From Caulobacteraceae bacterium (GTDB lineage Bacteria > Pseudomonadota > Alphaproteobacteria > Caulobacterales > Caulobacteraceae): a stretch of 40,320 nucleotides of DNA. The DNA lies in the NCBI GenBank assembly GCA_947441065.1, contig CANESI010000025.1, positions 1-40,320 on the forward strand, in the 5' to 3' direction. The notes under the pieces were generated by a model. The model ran no database searches. It worked only from the letters and a program-made list of their open reading frames with translations, and was not told where the DNA came from. Below are positions 8,840 through 17,233 of the stretch, in pieces (the stretch's first letter is position 1; each line of letters opens with the position of its first letter). A program made the translations under genes and the position numbers.

Positions 8840-9461
8840 GGGATTGGTGTCCTTGAGTTTGGGACTGAAAGGGCGACGAAGAGACCGAAAGCTCGCCTTG
8901 CGGCGCCATACGATCCTTAAGCCGCTCCAGACCGCGCTTGATATGAGATTTGAGCGTTCCGAGGGGGATATGCAAGGCTTCTGCCGCCTCGGCATGGGAA
9001 AGACCACCGCCATAGCACAGCGTGACACAGGCCCGCTCAGTGGGGCTTAGATGTTTGAGCGCGGCATCCAGATCCATCCGGCCGGCTGCGGCCCCGTCAC
9101 CTTGATTGGCATCAGCAGCTTGAGGCTCTGGCGTTTGCGCCATCAGGTCCAGACGGCGATCGCGCTTCCAGCGGCGGATATAGAGGCGAATGGCGATCCT
9201 TTTCAGCCAGCCCGCAAAGGCCCCCTCCCCGCGAAAGTCGGCGATCTGTTCGAAGGCCAAGAGGAAAGCATCTTGCGCTACGTCATCGGCAAGGTCCGGC
9301 GCGGCCCCCATACGGCGCAGCAGGCCGCGCACCGCTGATCCGTGGCGAAGGATCAGTTCGCCAAAGGCCTGACGCTCACCGGCAGCGGCTAGAGCCGCCA
9401 ACTCGGTATCGTGACGACCTTCAAGGATCTGATGCGGCGAGCGTGCGCCGATGATGGTCAT
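8832..9461 (-). CDS. ECF-type RNA polymerase sigma factor
   Basis: A 209-residue sigma-70 family protein of the extracytoplasmic-function type. Region 2 spans about 25-95 and contains DDVAQDAFLLAFEQ and the DNA-melting segment around FRGEGAFAGWLKRIA; region 4 spans about 135-185 with the helix-turn-helix SHAEAAEALHIPLGTLKSHI. No region 1 or 3 is present. The C-terminal 20 or so residues are Ser/Gln-rich. It overlaps the putative anti-sigma gene by 8 bases and lies 25 bases downstream of the DUF6249-like gene. The inducing signal is not visible. Confidence 0.88.
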   Translation of the reverse strand: MTIIGARSPHQILEGRHDTELAALAAAGERQAFGELILRHGSAVRGLLRRMGAAPDLADDVAQDAFLLAFEQIADFRGEGAFAGWLKRIAIRLYIRRWKRDRRLDLMAQTPEPQAADANQGDGAAAGRMDLDAALKHLSPTERACVTLCYGGGLSHAEAAEALHIPLGTLKSHIKRGLERLKDRMAPQGELSVSSSPFQSQTQGHQSHV

Positions 9462-9486
9462 GATGATCTGGACCCAGCCGTCTCGC

Positions 9487-9879
9487 CTAGACCTTGGGCT
9501 TGCCGCGATTGAAGTACCAAAGGACCAGAAAACCCAAACCGATAAAGCCCGGAATCGCAGCAGCCGCTAGAAGGCCGTAGCGCGCTTCGCTACCTTCAAG
9601 CTGACCGAGCGCAAAACTCATAGCCACTAGGCCGAGGCTAAGGCCGATCAGCACAACGGCGGCGCGCAGGTCCTTATCTGAACGGTTGACATCTTTTGTG
9701 GCCAAGTTGCCGCTTTGAAGGGCTTGGATCAACTCCGGCGGAACCGGTTGGCCCTTTTCATAGGCAATGCGTAAGGTCTCGTGCAGCCGCGCACGGTCCT
9801 TCGATTTTAAGTAGTTCGGCACAAGAATGACGGCCGTCAAAAATGCTATAAAGGCCAGCGGAACCAGAATCTCAGCCAT
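9487..9879 (-). CDS. DUF6249-like small membrane protein
   Basis: A 130-residue protein with a transmembrane segment at the N-terminus (about 2-21), a charged central helix region with KSKDRARLHETLRIAYEKGQ, and two further hydrophobic helices (about 75-97 and 102-122). This arrangement resembles the DUF6249 family, whose function is unknown. The start at 9879 is fixed by TGGAGG six bases upstream; the in-frame extension beyond it lacks protein character. It is the first gene of a leftward unit with the ECF sigma factor, which suggests it acts in the same envelope-related response. Confidence 0.72.
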   Translation of the reverse strand: MAEILVPLAFIAFLTAVILVPNYLKSKDRARLHETLRIAYEKGQPVPPELIQALQSGNLATKDVNRSDKDLRAAVVLIGLSLGLVAMSFALGQLEGSEARYGLLAAAAIPGFIGLGFLVLWYFNRGKPKV

Positions 9880-10045
9880 AGAAACCTCCAAAAAAACCAA
9901 CATCAACACGCCACCCATCGTGGCCTTCTGATGGATAGAGGCATGAACGAGGCCATTCGGATGCAAGGTTCTGCATGAAATATTGGTAATGCAAGTCTGG
10001 GGCCGTTACATCGGTCCGATCCCTTATCGTTCTGAGACCTCTACC

Positions 10046-10840
10046 ATGACCTCATCCTTTGCTGATAACGCCCTAGAGCTCGATCTGGTCGGGGACTATG
10101 CCGTCCTGACCCTGAACCAGCCTGCCAAGCGCAATGCCATGACCAAGGCCATGTGGATGGCCTTGCCGCAGGTCTGCGCGGTGGTTGAGGCAGCCCAAGA
10201 GGTCAAGGTTCTGGTCGTGCGCGGCGCAGGCGACCATTTCGCCGCCGGGGCCGATATTAGCGAGTTCGAGATCGTCTATGGCACGCGCGAAGCCGCGACT
10301 GCCTATCGCGCCAATGTCGCCGCAGGGGTTGAGGCGCTCGCTACCCTGTCCAAGCCGACCATCGCCATGATCAGCGGCGTCTGTGTCGGCGGCGGCATGG
10401 CTCTGGCATTGGCCTGCGACCTGCGTATTGCCGCGACCAATGCACGGTTCGGCATTACCCCGGCGCGGCTGGGCATCGTCTATAGTCTTGCTGACACCAA
10501 GCGTTTGGTCGATGCGGTTGGCCCGTCAGAGGCCAAGAACATCCTCTATACGGGCGAGATTGTCGGAGCCGAGAGCGCGCTGCGTATCGGTCTGGTCAAT
10601 GATCTCCATGCCCCCCACGCGCTGGAAGCGGCCGTGGTCAGCAAGGTCGAGCAGATCGCCTGCGCCTCACAATGGACAGTGCGCAAGGTCAAGAAGGTGG
10701 TCGGCATGATCCTGTCTGGCACCGTCACCGACACGGCTGAGACCACCGCTTGGCAGCTCGACGCCGTAGAAGGGCCCGATTTCGCCGAAGGCCGCGCCGC
10801 CTTCATGGCCAAGCGCACGCCGGTCTTTCCTTACCGCTAA
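10046..10840 (+). CDS. Crotonase-fold protein without the catalytic glutamates
   Basis: A 264-residue member of the enoyl-CoA hydratase/isomerase superfamily. The fold is clear: oxyanion-hole segments AAGADISEF (66-74) and GVCVGGGMALALACDLRIA (111-129). The two glutamates that make hydratases work are replaced: Ala119 sits where GGGCE has Glu, and Ala140 where QPE has Glu. So true hydration is unlikely, and an isomerase, decarboxylase, hydrolase or other crotonase reaction is more probable. I start it at the ATG at 10046, which gives the normal family length; 21 upstream codons look non-coding. Confidence 0.85.
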   Translation: MTSSFADNALELDLVGDYAVLTLNQPAKRNAMTKAMWMALPQVCAVVEAAQEVKVLVVRGAGDHFAAGADISEFEIVYGTREAATAYRANVAAGVEALATLSKPTIAMISGVCVGGGMALALACDLRIAATNARFGITPARLGIVYSLADTKRLVDAVGPSEAKNILYTGEIVGAESALRIGLVNDLHAPHALEAAVVSKVEQIACASQWTVRKVKKVVGMILSGTVTDTAETTAWQLDAVEGPDFAEGRAAFMAKRTPVFPYR

Positions 10841-10919
10841 GTCCATCGCTTGCCAGAGCGGTTCAGTCCCGCCACTGTGCAGATCAACCCATCGCCCGAT
10901 CAAACTAGGCCGCTAAACC

Positions 10920-12008
10920 ATGACCCTTTCCAGCCTCGACTTTATGGTGTCACGCCAAGACCTGCGTCAGGGCCAATGGCAGACCACCGCCCTGCCCGCC
11001 CTTAGTGACGGCGATGTCCTGATCAAGGTCGATCACTTTGCCCTAACCGCCAACAACATCACCTATGCGGCGTTCGGCGAGGCTATGGGCTATTGGAACT
11101 TCTTTCCTGCGCCAGAGGGTTTTGGACGTATTCCCGTCTGGGGTTATGGCGACATTGTTGAGAGCTGCCATCCCGATCTGAGCGTTGGCGAGCGGGTCTA
11201 TGGCTATTTTCCGATGTCGAGCCACCTCGTCATTCAGGCCGACCGAGTCAGCAAGAGCAGCTTCATCGACCGAGCAGAGCACCGTGCGGCCCTCGCGGCG
11301 GTCTATAACAACTATATGCGCGTTTCGAGCACGGGGGCCCATCAGGCCTCTGCCGAGTCCGCCCAGTCGATCCTCTGGCCCCTGTTCATGACCTCGTTCG
11401 TGATCGACGACTTCTTGGCCGATAATGACTTTTTCGGAGCCCAGCAGGTCGTCCTGTCCAGTGCGTCGAGCAAGACATCTCTAGGGCTGGCCTTCACCCT
11501 CAAACAGGCGGCGCGCGAGGGGATTGCCATTGTCGGCTTAACCTCAAAGGCCAATATCGCCTTTGTGGAGGCTACCGGCTACTACACCAAGGTCGTGGCC
11601 TATGAAGACATCACCACCCTGCCCCTGATCCCCACGGTCTTTGTTGATATGGCAGGCGGCGGCTCGGTTCTCGCTTCTGTCCATAACCATTTTGCTGACC
11701 AGCTCACCTATTCCTGTTCGGTCGGCGGTACGCACTGGGAAGACCGCGTGGTCACCAAGGACCTTCCTGGACCGCGTCCAACCCTGTTCTTCGCCCCCAC
11801 CCAGATCAAGAAGCGTCATGCCGACTGGGGACCGGGTGGTCTCGATCAGCGGGTGGGCGGCGTCTGGACCGCCTTCCTTGCCGATATTGATCGCTGGCTC
11901 AAGATCAGCGAAGGTCGAGGTCCTGAAGCTGTCGAGGCCATCTATTATGAGGTCTTAGAGGGCAAGTCTCGTCCCGAGCAGGGCCATATGGCCAGCGTCG
12001 CGGTTTAG
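10920..12008 (+). CDS. DUF2855 family protein
   Basis: A 362-residue protein matching the DUF2855 family, which is distantly related to medium-chain dehydrogenases/reductases but has no assigned reaction. Visible pieces are the GroES-like N-terminal half (LSDGDVLIKVDHFALTANN, then WGYGDIVES and VGERVYGYFPM) and a degenerate nucleotide-binding half with VVLSSASSKTSLGLAF near residue 178. The family-typical YNNYMR is present near 128. It sits between the crotonase-like gene (79 bases upstream) and tusA (9 bases downstream) on the same strand, so the three may be cotranscribed. Confidence 0.85.
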   Translation: MTLSSLDFMVSRQDLRQGQWQTTALPALSDGDVLIKVDHFALTANNITYAAFGEAMGYWNFFPAPEGFGRIPVWGYGDIVESCHPDLSVGERVYGYFPMSSHLVIQADRVSKSSFIDRAEHRAALAAVYNNYMRVSSTGAHQASAESAQSILWPLFMTSFVIDDFLADNDFFGAQQVVLSSASSKTSLGLAFTLKQAAREGIAIVGLTSKANIAFVEATGYYTKVVAYEDITTLPLIPTVFVDMAGGGSVLASVHNHFADQLTYSCSVGGTHWEDRVVTKDLPGPRPTLFFAPTQIKKRHADWGPGGLDQRVGGVWTAFLADIDRWLKISEGRGPEAVEAIYYEVLEGKSRPEQGHMASVAV

Positions 12009-12017
12009 CGCCAGCCC

Positions 12018-12254
12018 GTGACCACACCCGCCGATGAGATCTTGGTCGATGCGCGCGGCCATCGCTGCCCCGTCCCGACCTTGCGGCTGCGCAAGGCGGT
12101 CGAGCAGGCAGAGGCGGGTCAAAGGCTGCGGCTCTTGGCCGACGATCCCCTCGCTCGCATCGACGTGCCCCATCTGGCCAACAGTCTGGGCCTCGTGATC
12201 CTTGAGGCCCCGGCAGACGGCGCGGCCCTGAACTTCTTGATCCAGAAGCCCTAA
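12018..12254 (+). CDS. tusA: TusA-family sulfur carrier protein
   Basis: A 78-residue protein of the TusA/YedF/SirA fold that passes persulfide sulfur on a cysteine. The defining CPxP motif is present as RCPVPTLRLRKA with Cys17 as sulfur carrier, followed by the family pattern LLADDPLARIDVPHLANSLG. The start is GTG. It follows DUF2855 by 9 bases. In E. coli TusA feeds tRNA thiolation, but paralogues serve other sulfur routes, so the exact recipient is open. Confidence 0.88.
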   Translation: MTTPADEILVDARGHRCPVPTLRLRKAVEQAEAGQRLRLLADDPLARIDVPHLANSLGLVILEAPADGAALNFLIQKP

Positions 12255-12262
12255 AGCCAAAA

Positions 12263-12286
12263 CGGCGCGCCGGTGAAGGCGCGCCG
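12263..12286 (-). terminator. GC-rich inverted repeat, possible terminator
   Basis: A perfect 9-bp inverted repeat, CGGCGCGCC and GGCGCGCCG, with a 6-base loop. On the minus strand it is followed by TTTT (12259-12262), so it could end transcription coming from the VOC gene. It lies between the converging tusA and VOC genes. The rest of 12255-12412 also has a small GGGTCA/TGACCC hairpin near 12324 and no gene. Confidence 0.45.
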
Positions 12287-12412
12287 CCAGGAGGAGGCCA
12301 AGGTTGGGTTTGGGGTCCTGTGGGTCACTGACCCCGCGAGGGACATGGGGCTGGGTCAGCGACCGTCCTTTGGATTAGGCCCCTCAAGCTGAACCGTACC
12401 TGAACCTATCGT

Positions 12413-12943
12413 TCAGGCAGCCGTCGCCTTGTCAGCCGCCTTGCGGGCACTCCACGCGGCAATCGCCTCTCGGGAATTGACGGATTCCTCGATCATGATC
12501 CGGTCATGATCTTGAGTGCGGCAGGTAATTTCTAGCGGCAAGCCATTGGGATCAAAGAAGTAAATAGATTCAACGAAATGGTGATCAATGGGGCCAAAAC
12601 ACTTAACCTTGGCGGCGTCCAGACGGGCCTTGTAGGCCATCATCTCATCGCGGCTCGAGGCCTCCATGGCGATATGGAGGTCAAAGCCAGACTTGATCTT
12701 GAATTTGCTCTCGTCGCTGCCCTCGGGCATGTCGAAAAAGCCGACAAAGTTGCCGTCCGCCATCTCAAAGAACAGATGCATATAGGGCAAGGCCTTGCCG
12801 GTCCCAGGCTCTTCCTCGATGACCAAGGCCGCCCTCAGCGGCAAGCCCAACACATCCTGATAGAAGGCGCGGGTCTCTTCGGCGTCGCGGCAACGAAAGG
12901 CGCTGTGATGGACACCCTTCAAAAGCGGTAGGGACTGGGTCAT
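12413..12943 (-). CDS. VOC (glyoxalase/dioxygenase) family protein
   Basis: A 176-residue protein of the vicinal-oxygen-chelate superfamily with paired beta-alpha-beta-beta-beta modules. Likely metal ligands are His12 or His13 (GVHHSAF), His56 or Glu60, His90 (DLHIAM) and Glu138 (GLPLEIT). The module text CRDAEETRAFYQDVLGLPL is typical of extradiol-dioxygenase-like and glyoxalase-like members. AGGGAG precedes the ATG. The substrate cannot be told; it may be a ring-cleavage or lyase enzyme. Confidence 0.85.
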   Translation of the reverse strand: MTQSLPLLKGVHHSAFRCRDAEETRAFYQDVLGLPLRAALVIEEEPGTGKALPYMHLFFEMADGNFVGFFDMPEGSDESKFKIKSGFDLHIAMEASSRDEMMAYKARLDAAKVKCFGPIDHHFVESIYFFDPNGLPLEITCRTQDHDRIMIEESVNSREAIAAWSARKAADKATAA

Positions 12944-13032
12944 GGCAAAACTCCCTAGGTTGGCTTGGTGATCAGCCTTGGGCTGAGGATAGATCTATCC
13001 CCAGCCCAAAGACAATGACCTTGCCGTAGGCC

Positions 13033-14160
13033 CTAGGCCGCGCCGGATGCCTTCAAGGCCTCGATCTCAGCGCTGGCAAAGCCCCAATCGGCCAGAGCCG
13101 TTTCAGTGCTCGACCCGATGGCCGGAGGTGGCCCCTGGATCGCGCCGGGCGTGGCCGAGAAGCGCGGGGCTGGCGCAGGCTGAACCACACCGGCGATCTC
13201 GACAAAGGTCTGACGCGCGACATTGTGGGCGTGCTTTGGGGCCTCATCCAGATCCAGCACAGGCGCGAAACAGACGTCGGTGGCCTCCATCAGGTCGCAC
13301 CATTCCTTCTGGGTCTTGGTGGCGATAACAGCGGCCAGCTTGGTCTGAAGTTCGGGCCAATCCTTGCGGCTCATCTGATTGGCGAAGGCCGGATCGGTGA
13401 TGCCGGTCTTTTCCATCAGCAGGGCATAGAACTGCGGCTCAATTGAACCAATCGAGACCCATTTGCCGTCGCTGCACTGATAGGTGTCATAGAAATGCGC
13501 CCCGCCGTCGAGCAGGTTGGTGCGCCGTTCGTCCTGCCAAGCGCCTGCGCCCTTGAAGCCATAGAACATCGACATCAGCGAGGCCGCGCCGTCGCTCATG
13601 GCGCAGTCAATCACCTGCCCCTGACCGGATGCCCGCGCATGGATGACCCCGGCCAACAGACCGAAGGCCAGATAGAGCGCACCACCGCCGAAATCGCCGA
13701 CCAGATTGAGCGGCGGAATGGGCTTGTCCTTGGTGCCGATGGCATGGAGCGCCCCGGTGATGGCGATATAGTTCATGTCGTGGCCAGCCGCTTGGGCATA
13801 GGGACCAAACTGGCCCCAACCGGTCATGCGCCCAAAGACCAGCTTTGGATTGCGCTTCAGGGCCACTTCCGGACCAAGGCCGAGCCGTTCCATCACGCCC
13901 GGACGAAAGCCTTCGAACACCGCATCGGCGGTCTCGAACAGTTTTAGGCAGGCTTCTATGGCTTCCGGCGACTTCAGGTCCAAAGCAATCGACCGGCGGC
14001 CACGGCTGGTCACATCGGCGGGCGAGGCCCGGCCACTGCCCTTACGGTCAATCCGCACCACATCCGCGCCCAGATCGGACAGCAACATGCCGCAGAAGGG
14101 CCCCGGGCCGATCCCGGCAAATTCAACGATCTTCAATCCTGACAAAGGCCCAGAAGCCAT
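13033..14160 (-). CDS. Alpha-methylacyl-CoA racemase (CaiB/BaiF family)
   Basis: A 375-residue class III CoA-transferase-fold protein. It matches the racemase branch: it opens [17 protein letters not shown] and the catalytic residues of the mycobacterial enzyme (His126, Asp156, Glu241) are found at His127 (AAGHDMNY), Asp156 (LVGDFGGG) and Glu241 (SIEPQFY). The enzyme interconverts (R)- and (S)-2-methylacyl-CoA so that branched chains can enter beta-oxidation. GGAG stands eight bases before the ATG. An SDR gene follows upstream on the same strand after an 88-base gap. The fold is certain and the racemase assignment strong. Confidence 0.9.
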   Translation of the reverse strand: MASGPLSGLKIVEFAGIGPGPFCGMLLSDLGADVVRIDRKGSGRASPADVTSRGRRSIALDLKSPEAIEACLKLFETADAVFEGFRPGVMERLGLGPEVALKRNPKLVFGRMTGWGQFGPYAQAAGHDMNYIAITGALHAIGTKDKPIPPLNLVGDFGGGALYLAFGLLAGVIHARASGQGQVIDCAMSDGAASLMSMFYGFKGAGAWQDERRTNLLDGGAHFYDTYQCSDGKWVSIGSIEPQFYALLMEKTGITDPAFANQMSRKDWPELQTKLAAVIATKTQKEWCDLMEATDVCFAPVLDLDEAPKHAHNVARQTFVEIAGVVQPAPAPRFSATPGAIQGPPPAIGSSTETALADWGFASAEIEALKASGAA

Positions 14161-14248
14161 GATGTTTCTCCCTGTTCTTTTCTAATCTTTAGAAGGTTTA
14201 TCGCGGACCTGTAGCCCTGCGCCGTAAATTTCTCATGCCCGCTTGGGG

Positions 14249-15016
14249 TTAGACATACTGCCCGTCATCGACCGTGATGACCGAGCCGGTCATGCCATTG
14301 GCGCCGGGTCCGCACAGAGCCATGAACACCGCGTCAAGGTCACTGTCGAGCATCAGGCGCCGACGTGGGAAGCTCTGCACCTGACGCTTGCCGCCCTCGG
14401 TCTTGAACCATTCCTCATTGATCGCGGTCTCGATAAAGCCGGGGCACAGAGCGTTGACGGCAATCAGCTTGCGCGCCCATTCGCGCGACAGGCTCTTGGT
14501 GATGCTGATCACAGCGGCCTTGGAGGCGCAGTAGGCTGGGACGCCCGGCAGGACGTTCATCCCCGCAATAGAGGCAATATTGACGATCCGCGCCCTGCCC
14601 GCCTCAGCCACACCGCTAGCGATCATGCGAGCGGCAGCCTCTCGAGCGGCAAAGAACACGCCGCGCGTATTGACGGCAAAGGTCGCGTCCCAGTCCTCAA
14701 TCGAGATGTCTAGCGCGCGGCCCTCACCGGCGACACCGGCATTATTGATCAGGATCGAGAGGGGGCCGAGCGCGGCCTGCGCCTCGTCCAGCGCTGGACC
14801 AATCGCGGCGGCATTGGCGACATCTAGGGGAATCGCAACAGCCTGACCTCCCGCGGCCTTGATCTCGGCGACCACAGCATCCAATCGATCTGTCCGCCGC
14901 GCCATCAGGGCGACCGAGGCTCCCGCCTCCGAGAGGATCTTGGCAAAGCGAACGCCCAAGCCACTCGAGGCACCCGTCACGACCGCAACCTGACCGGCCA
15001 ACATCTTGGTCTGCAT
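14249..15016 (-). CDS. Short-chain dehydrogenase/reductase
   Basis: A 255-residue classical SDR. It has the cofactor motif TGASSGLG (near 14-21), NNAG (near 90), catalytic Ser in NIASIAG, and YCASK carrying Tyr and Lys. ARRTDRL after the second strand, with Arg rather than acidic residues, leans towards NADP(H). I start it at the ATG at 15016, giving standard family length and an upstream AGAGG; the in-frame extension beyond lies in the promoter region shared with popA. Next to the racemase gene it may serve acyl-CoA metabolism, for example as a 3-hydroxyacyl-CoA dehydrogenase, but the substrate is not readable. Confidence 0.88.
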   Translation of the reverse strand: MQTKMLAGQVAVVTGASSGLGVRFAKILSEAGASVALMARRTDRLDAVVAEIKAAGGQAVAIPLDVANAAAIGPALDEAQAALGPLSILINNAGVAGEGRALDISIEDWDATFAVNTRGVFFAAREAAARMIASGVAEAGRARIVNIASIAGMNVLPGVPAYCASKAAVISITKSLSREWARKLIAVNALCPGFIETAINEEWFKTEGGKRQVQSFPRRRLMLDSDLDAVFMALCGPGANGMTGSVITVDDGQYV

Positions 15017-15161
15017 ATCCAACCTCTCCCTAACCATCATCGTCACCCTATCGCGAGATGCGGGCTTTGCTAGGGTCCTGTTAGCGACTCTGCGCCTAAA
15101 AGGTAGCCTTAGGACGCGCGCGCTGGAATGGTGTCGTGGCGTCAAGGCGAGAGGTTATATC

Positions 15162-16493
15162 GTGGCGGTTCAGCCCCGTGTGTTGATCATGTCCGAAAAT
15201 AGCCCCCTCCTTGGTCCCTTGACCGAAGGTATGGAGCGGCTGGGCTGGGCGGCGCGGATTACGGCCAGCGAGGCTGAGACCCTTCAAGCGCTGCTCGACC
15301 TTCCAATCGCTGCCGTGATCCTAGACCTGTCCGCCTCAGACCATGACGGCCAGACCGAAGCGATCGCGCGCCGCCTCAAGGCCGCCGTTGCCCCGCGCCA
15401 ACTGCCCGTCATAGCGCTCGGAACCCCAGACGGACTTCTTGAAACACCGGCCTTTGATCTGGTGCTCGCCCCGCCCCTGCACCCGGCCCAAGCGGTCATG
15501 CATATTGAGGCCTTGGTGCGCAGCGCCATTGCCGATGAAGAGTTCGACCTGCGCCAGAAAACCTTCGCCGAGCGCGGCAAGGGCTTGGAGCGCCCGCTTG
15601 ATCGAAAATTGCCGTTACGCATTCTGGCCATCGGTGAGCCCGCACCGCAGTTTCTCGCCCTATCCAACCTATTAGCCAAGGCAGGGGCCGAGGTTTTCGG
15701 GGCCTTCACGGCCTATACTGCCTTCGACTATCTGCATGAGCAAAATTTCGATGCGGTGGTCATGTGGGGCGGTACCAATGCCACCGAGGCCCTGTCCATT
15801 GCAGGCGGCATTAGACGCAATACCCGCCTGTTTCACGTCCCCATCACGCTCTGCAGCGCCGCAGCCGATAGCGTCACCGCGACCGAGGCCTTTAATCGCG
15901 GGGTATCGGACCTGGCGACCCCCGACGTCTCCGAGCAGGATAAGGCTCAGCGGATCTTGGAATTGGCCAGAGCCTATCGCCGCCAGACCGCCATTCGCAC
16001 AGCCTTAGACCGGGGCCGCGCCTCGGGCCTCATGGATGAGGCAACAGGGCTATTTACTCGCGAACTCTTTGCCGCGCACCTGCTGCGCCTGAGCCAAAGC
16101 GCTGTGCAGTGCAAAAGGCCCCTATCGGTCTGTGTCTTGCGGATCAACGATAGCGGCGAGGTCCGTGCGGCCCGCGCCGAGGGCTGGATGGATCGCGCCC
16201 TGCCTCAGATCGGCTCCATGATTGGACGGCTGGTCCGCGCAGAAGACACGGCGGCCCGCATCGCGCCAGAGGTCTTTGCTCTGGCCCTGCCCGCCACCGC
16301 CCTGCATGAGGGCCGAGCAGCGGCAGAGCGGATTGCCGCGGTCATTGCCTGCACAGCCTTTGACGCGGGCACCGACCGCCCCGCCTTTGTCGCGGAGTTC
16401 AGTCTTGGCGTGGCGCAGTTGGAGCCTGGCGAAAGCGCGGCCTCAGCCCTAGAGCGGGCAGCGGCCAAGGCATTGCATCCCGCTGAAACCTGA
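15162..16493 (+). CDS. popA: PopA-like c-di-GMP effector, REC-REC-degenerate GGDEF
   Basis: A 443-residue protein from the GTG at 15162, which follows GAGG by seven bases. Two receiver domains (about 5-120 and 150-265) precede a GGDEF domain (about 285-435). The putative phosphoacceptor is Asp55 of the first receiver. The GGDEF active site is degenerate (APEVF, 368-372) while the inhibitory c-di-GMP site RAED (359-362) is intact. Caulobacter PopA has this domain order, a conserved Asp55, and an I-site Arg at about 357; it binds c-di-GMP and goes to the stalked pole to bring CtrA to the ClpXP protease with RcdA. By these matches I call it PopA. A PleD-like paralogue is the alternative, but PleD has an active GGEEF. 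Confidence 0.75.
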   Translation: MAVQPRVLIMSENSPLLGPLTEGMERLGWAARITASEAETLQALLDLPIAAVILDLSASDHDGQTEAIARRLKAAVAPRQLPVIALGTPDGLLETPAFDLVLAPPLHPAQAVMHIEALVRSAIADEEFDLRQKTFAERGKGLERPLDRKLPLRILAIGEPAPQFLALSNLLAKAGAEVFGAFTAYTAFDYLHEQNFDAVVMWGGTNATEALSIAGGIRRNTRLFHVPITLCSAAADSVTATEAFNRGVSDLATPDVSEQDKAQRILELARAYRRQTAIRTALDRGRASGLMDEATGLFTRELFAAHLLRLSQSAVQCKRPLSVCVLRINDSGEVRAARAEGWMDRALPQIGSMIGRLVRAEDTAARIAPEVFALALPATALHEGRAAAERIAAVIACTAFDAGTDRPAFVAEFSLGVAQLEPGESAASALERAAAKALHPAET

Positions 16494-16507
16494 GTCACCT
16501 TGGGCCC

Positions 16508-17188
16508 ATGACCGCTTCAAGCCAAACCACACCGCCCGCCCCTTCCGCCCCGATGCAGATCGACTTCGTCGCCGATGTGGTTTGCCCCTGGTGCTATCTT
16601 GGCTGGGAGCGCCTGAAAAAGGCCCTCGCCCTTCGCCCTGACGTGCGCGCGCAGGTCCTGTGGCGTCCCTTCCAGTTGGATCCGATGATCCCCGAGCAGG
16701 GCGTCGACCGGAAGGCCTATATGGCCAACAAGTTCAAGGATCCTGAGCGGATCAAGGCCGCGACGGCGGCGCTTCAGGCCGGAGCTTTGGAAGACGGCGT
16801 GGTGCTGAACCTCGCCGACATCCCCATCTCGCCCAACACCAATGCCGCCCATCGCGTGATCCGCTGGGCGCAGCGCGCCGGATGCGACATTGCCGTGATC
16901 GAAGGGATTATGAAGGCCTATTTCACGGACCTGCGCGATATTGGCGATCCAGAAGTGCTGGCCGATATTGCCGATAAGGCCGGTCTGGAACGTATGGCCG
17001 TGCTGAAGATGCTCTCTGAAGACACCGACCGCGACGTCATCGCCAATGAGCACGGTATAGCGGTCCGCGCAGGCATTACCGGCGTTCCCTTCACCATCTT
17101 TGACGGCAAGGTCGCCGCATCTGGCGCGGAGTCACCGGAGAGATTGGTTCTGGCTATTGATCAGGCGCTAGCGACACCGGCCGCTTAA
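16508..17188 (+). CDS. DsbA-family oxidoreductase, FrnE type
   Basis: A 226-residue thioredoxin-fold protein with the CPWC active site in DVVCPWCYLGWERL (near 24-36), an inserted helical domain, and the cis-Pro loop AGITGVPFTIFDG near 184. FrnE proteins are cytoplasmic DsbA relatives implicated in disulfide handling under oxidative stress. No signal peptide is visible; the first 16 residues are Ser/Thr/Pro-rich. It follows popA by 14 bases on the same strand. Confidence 0.9.
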   Translation: MTASSQTTPPAPSAPMQIDFVADVVCPWCYLGWERLKKALALRPDVRAQVLWRPFQLDPMIPEQGVDRKAYMANKFKDPERIKAATAALQAGALEDGVVLNLADIPISPNTNAAHRVIRWAQRAGCDIAVIEGIMKAYFTDLRDIGDPEVLADIADKAGLERMAVLKMLSEDTDRDVIANEHGIAVRAGITGVPFTIFDGKVAASGAESPERLVLAIDQALATPAA

Positions 17189-17200
17189 GCGCGCGCTCGC

Positions 17201-17217
17201 CCCTAGAGGGTCTAGGG
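17201..17217. terminator. Short inverted repeat between convergent genes
   Basis: CCCTAGA and TCTAGGG form a 7-bp stem around GGG in the 45-base gap between the converging FrnE and pccA genes. There is no T-run on either side, so a role in termination is only suggested by position. Confidence 0.3.
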
Positions 17218-17233
17218 ACGAAGGCGGGCTGAT

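Noticed and set aside
8840-9028. 63-codon N-terminal extension of the anti-sigma gene
   Set aside because: It lies inside the ECF sigma gene in another frame and has Arg/Ser-rich shadow composition.
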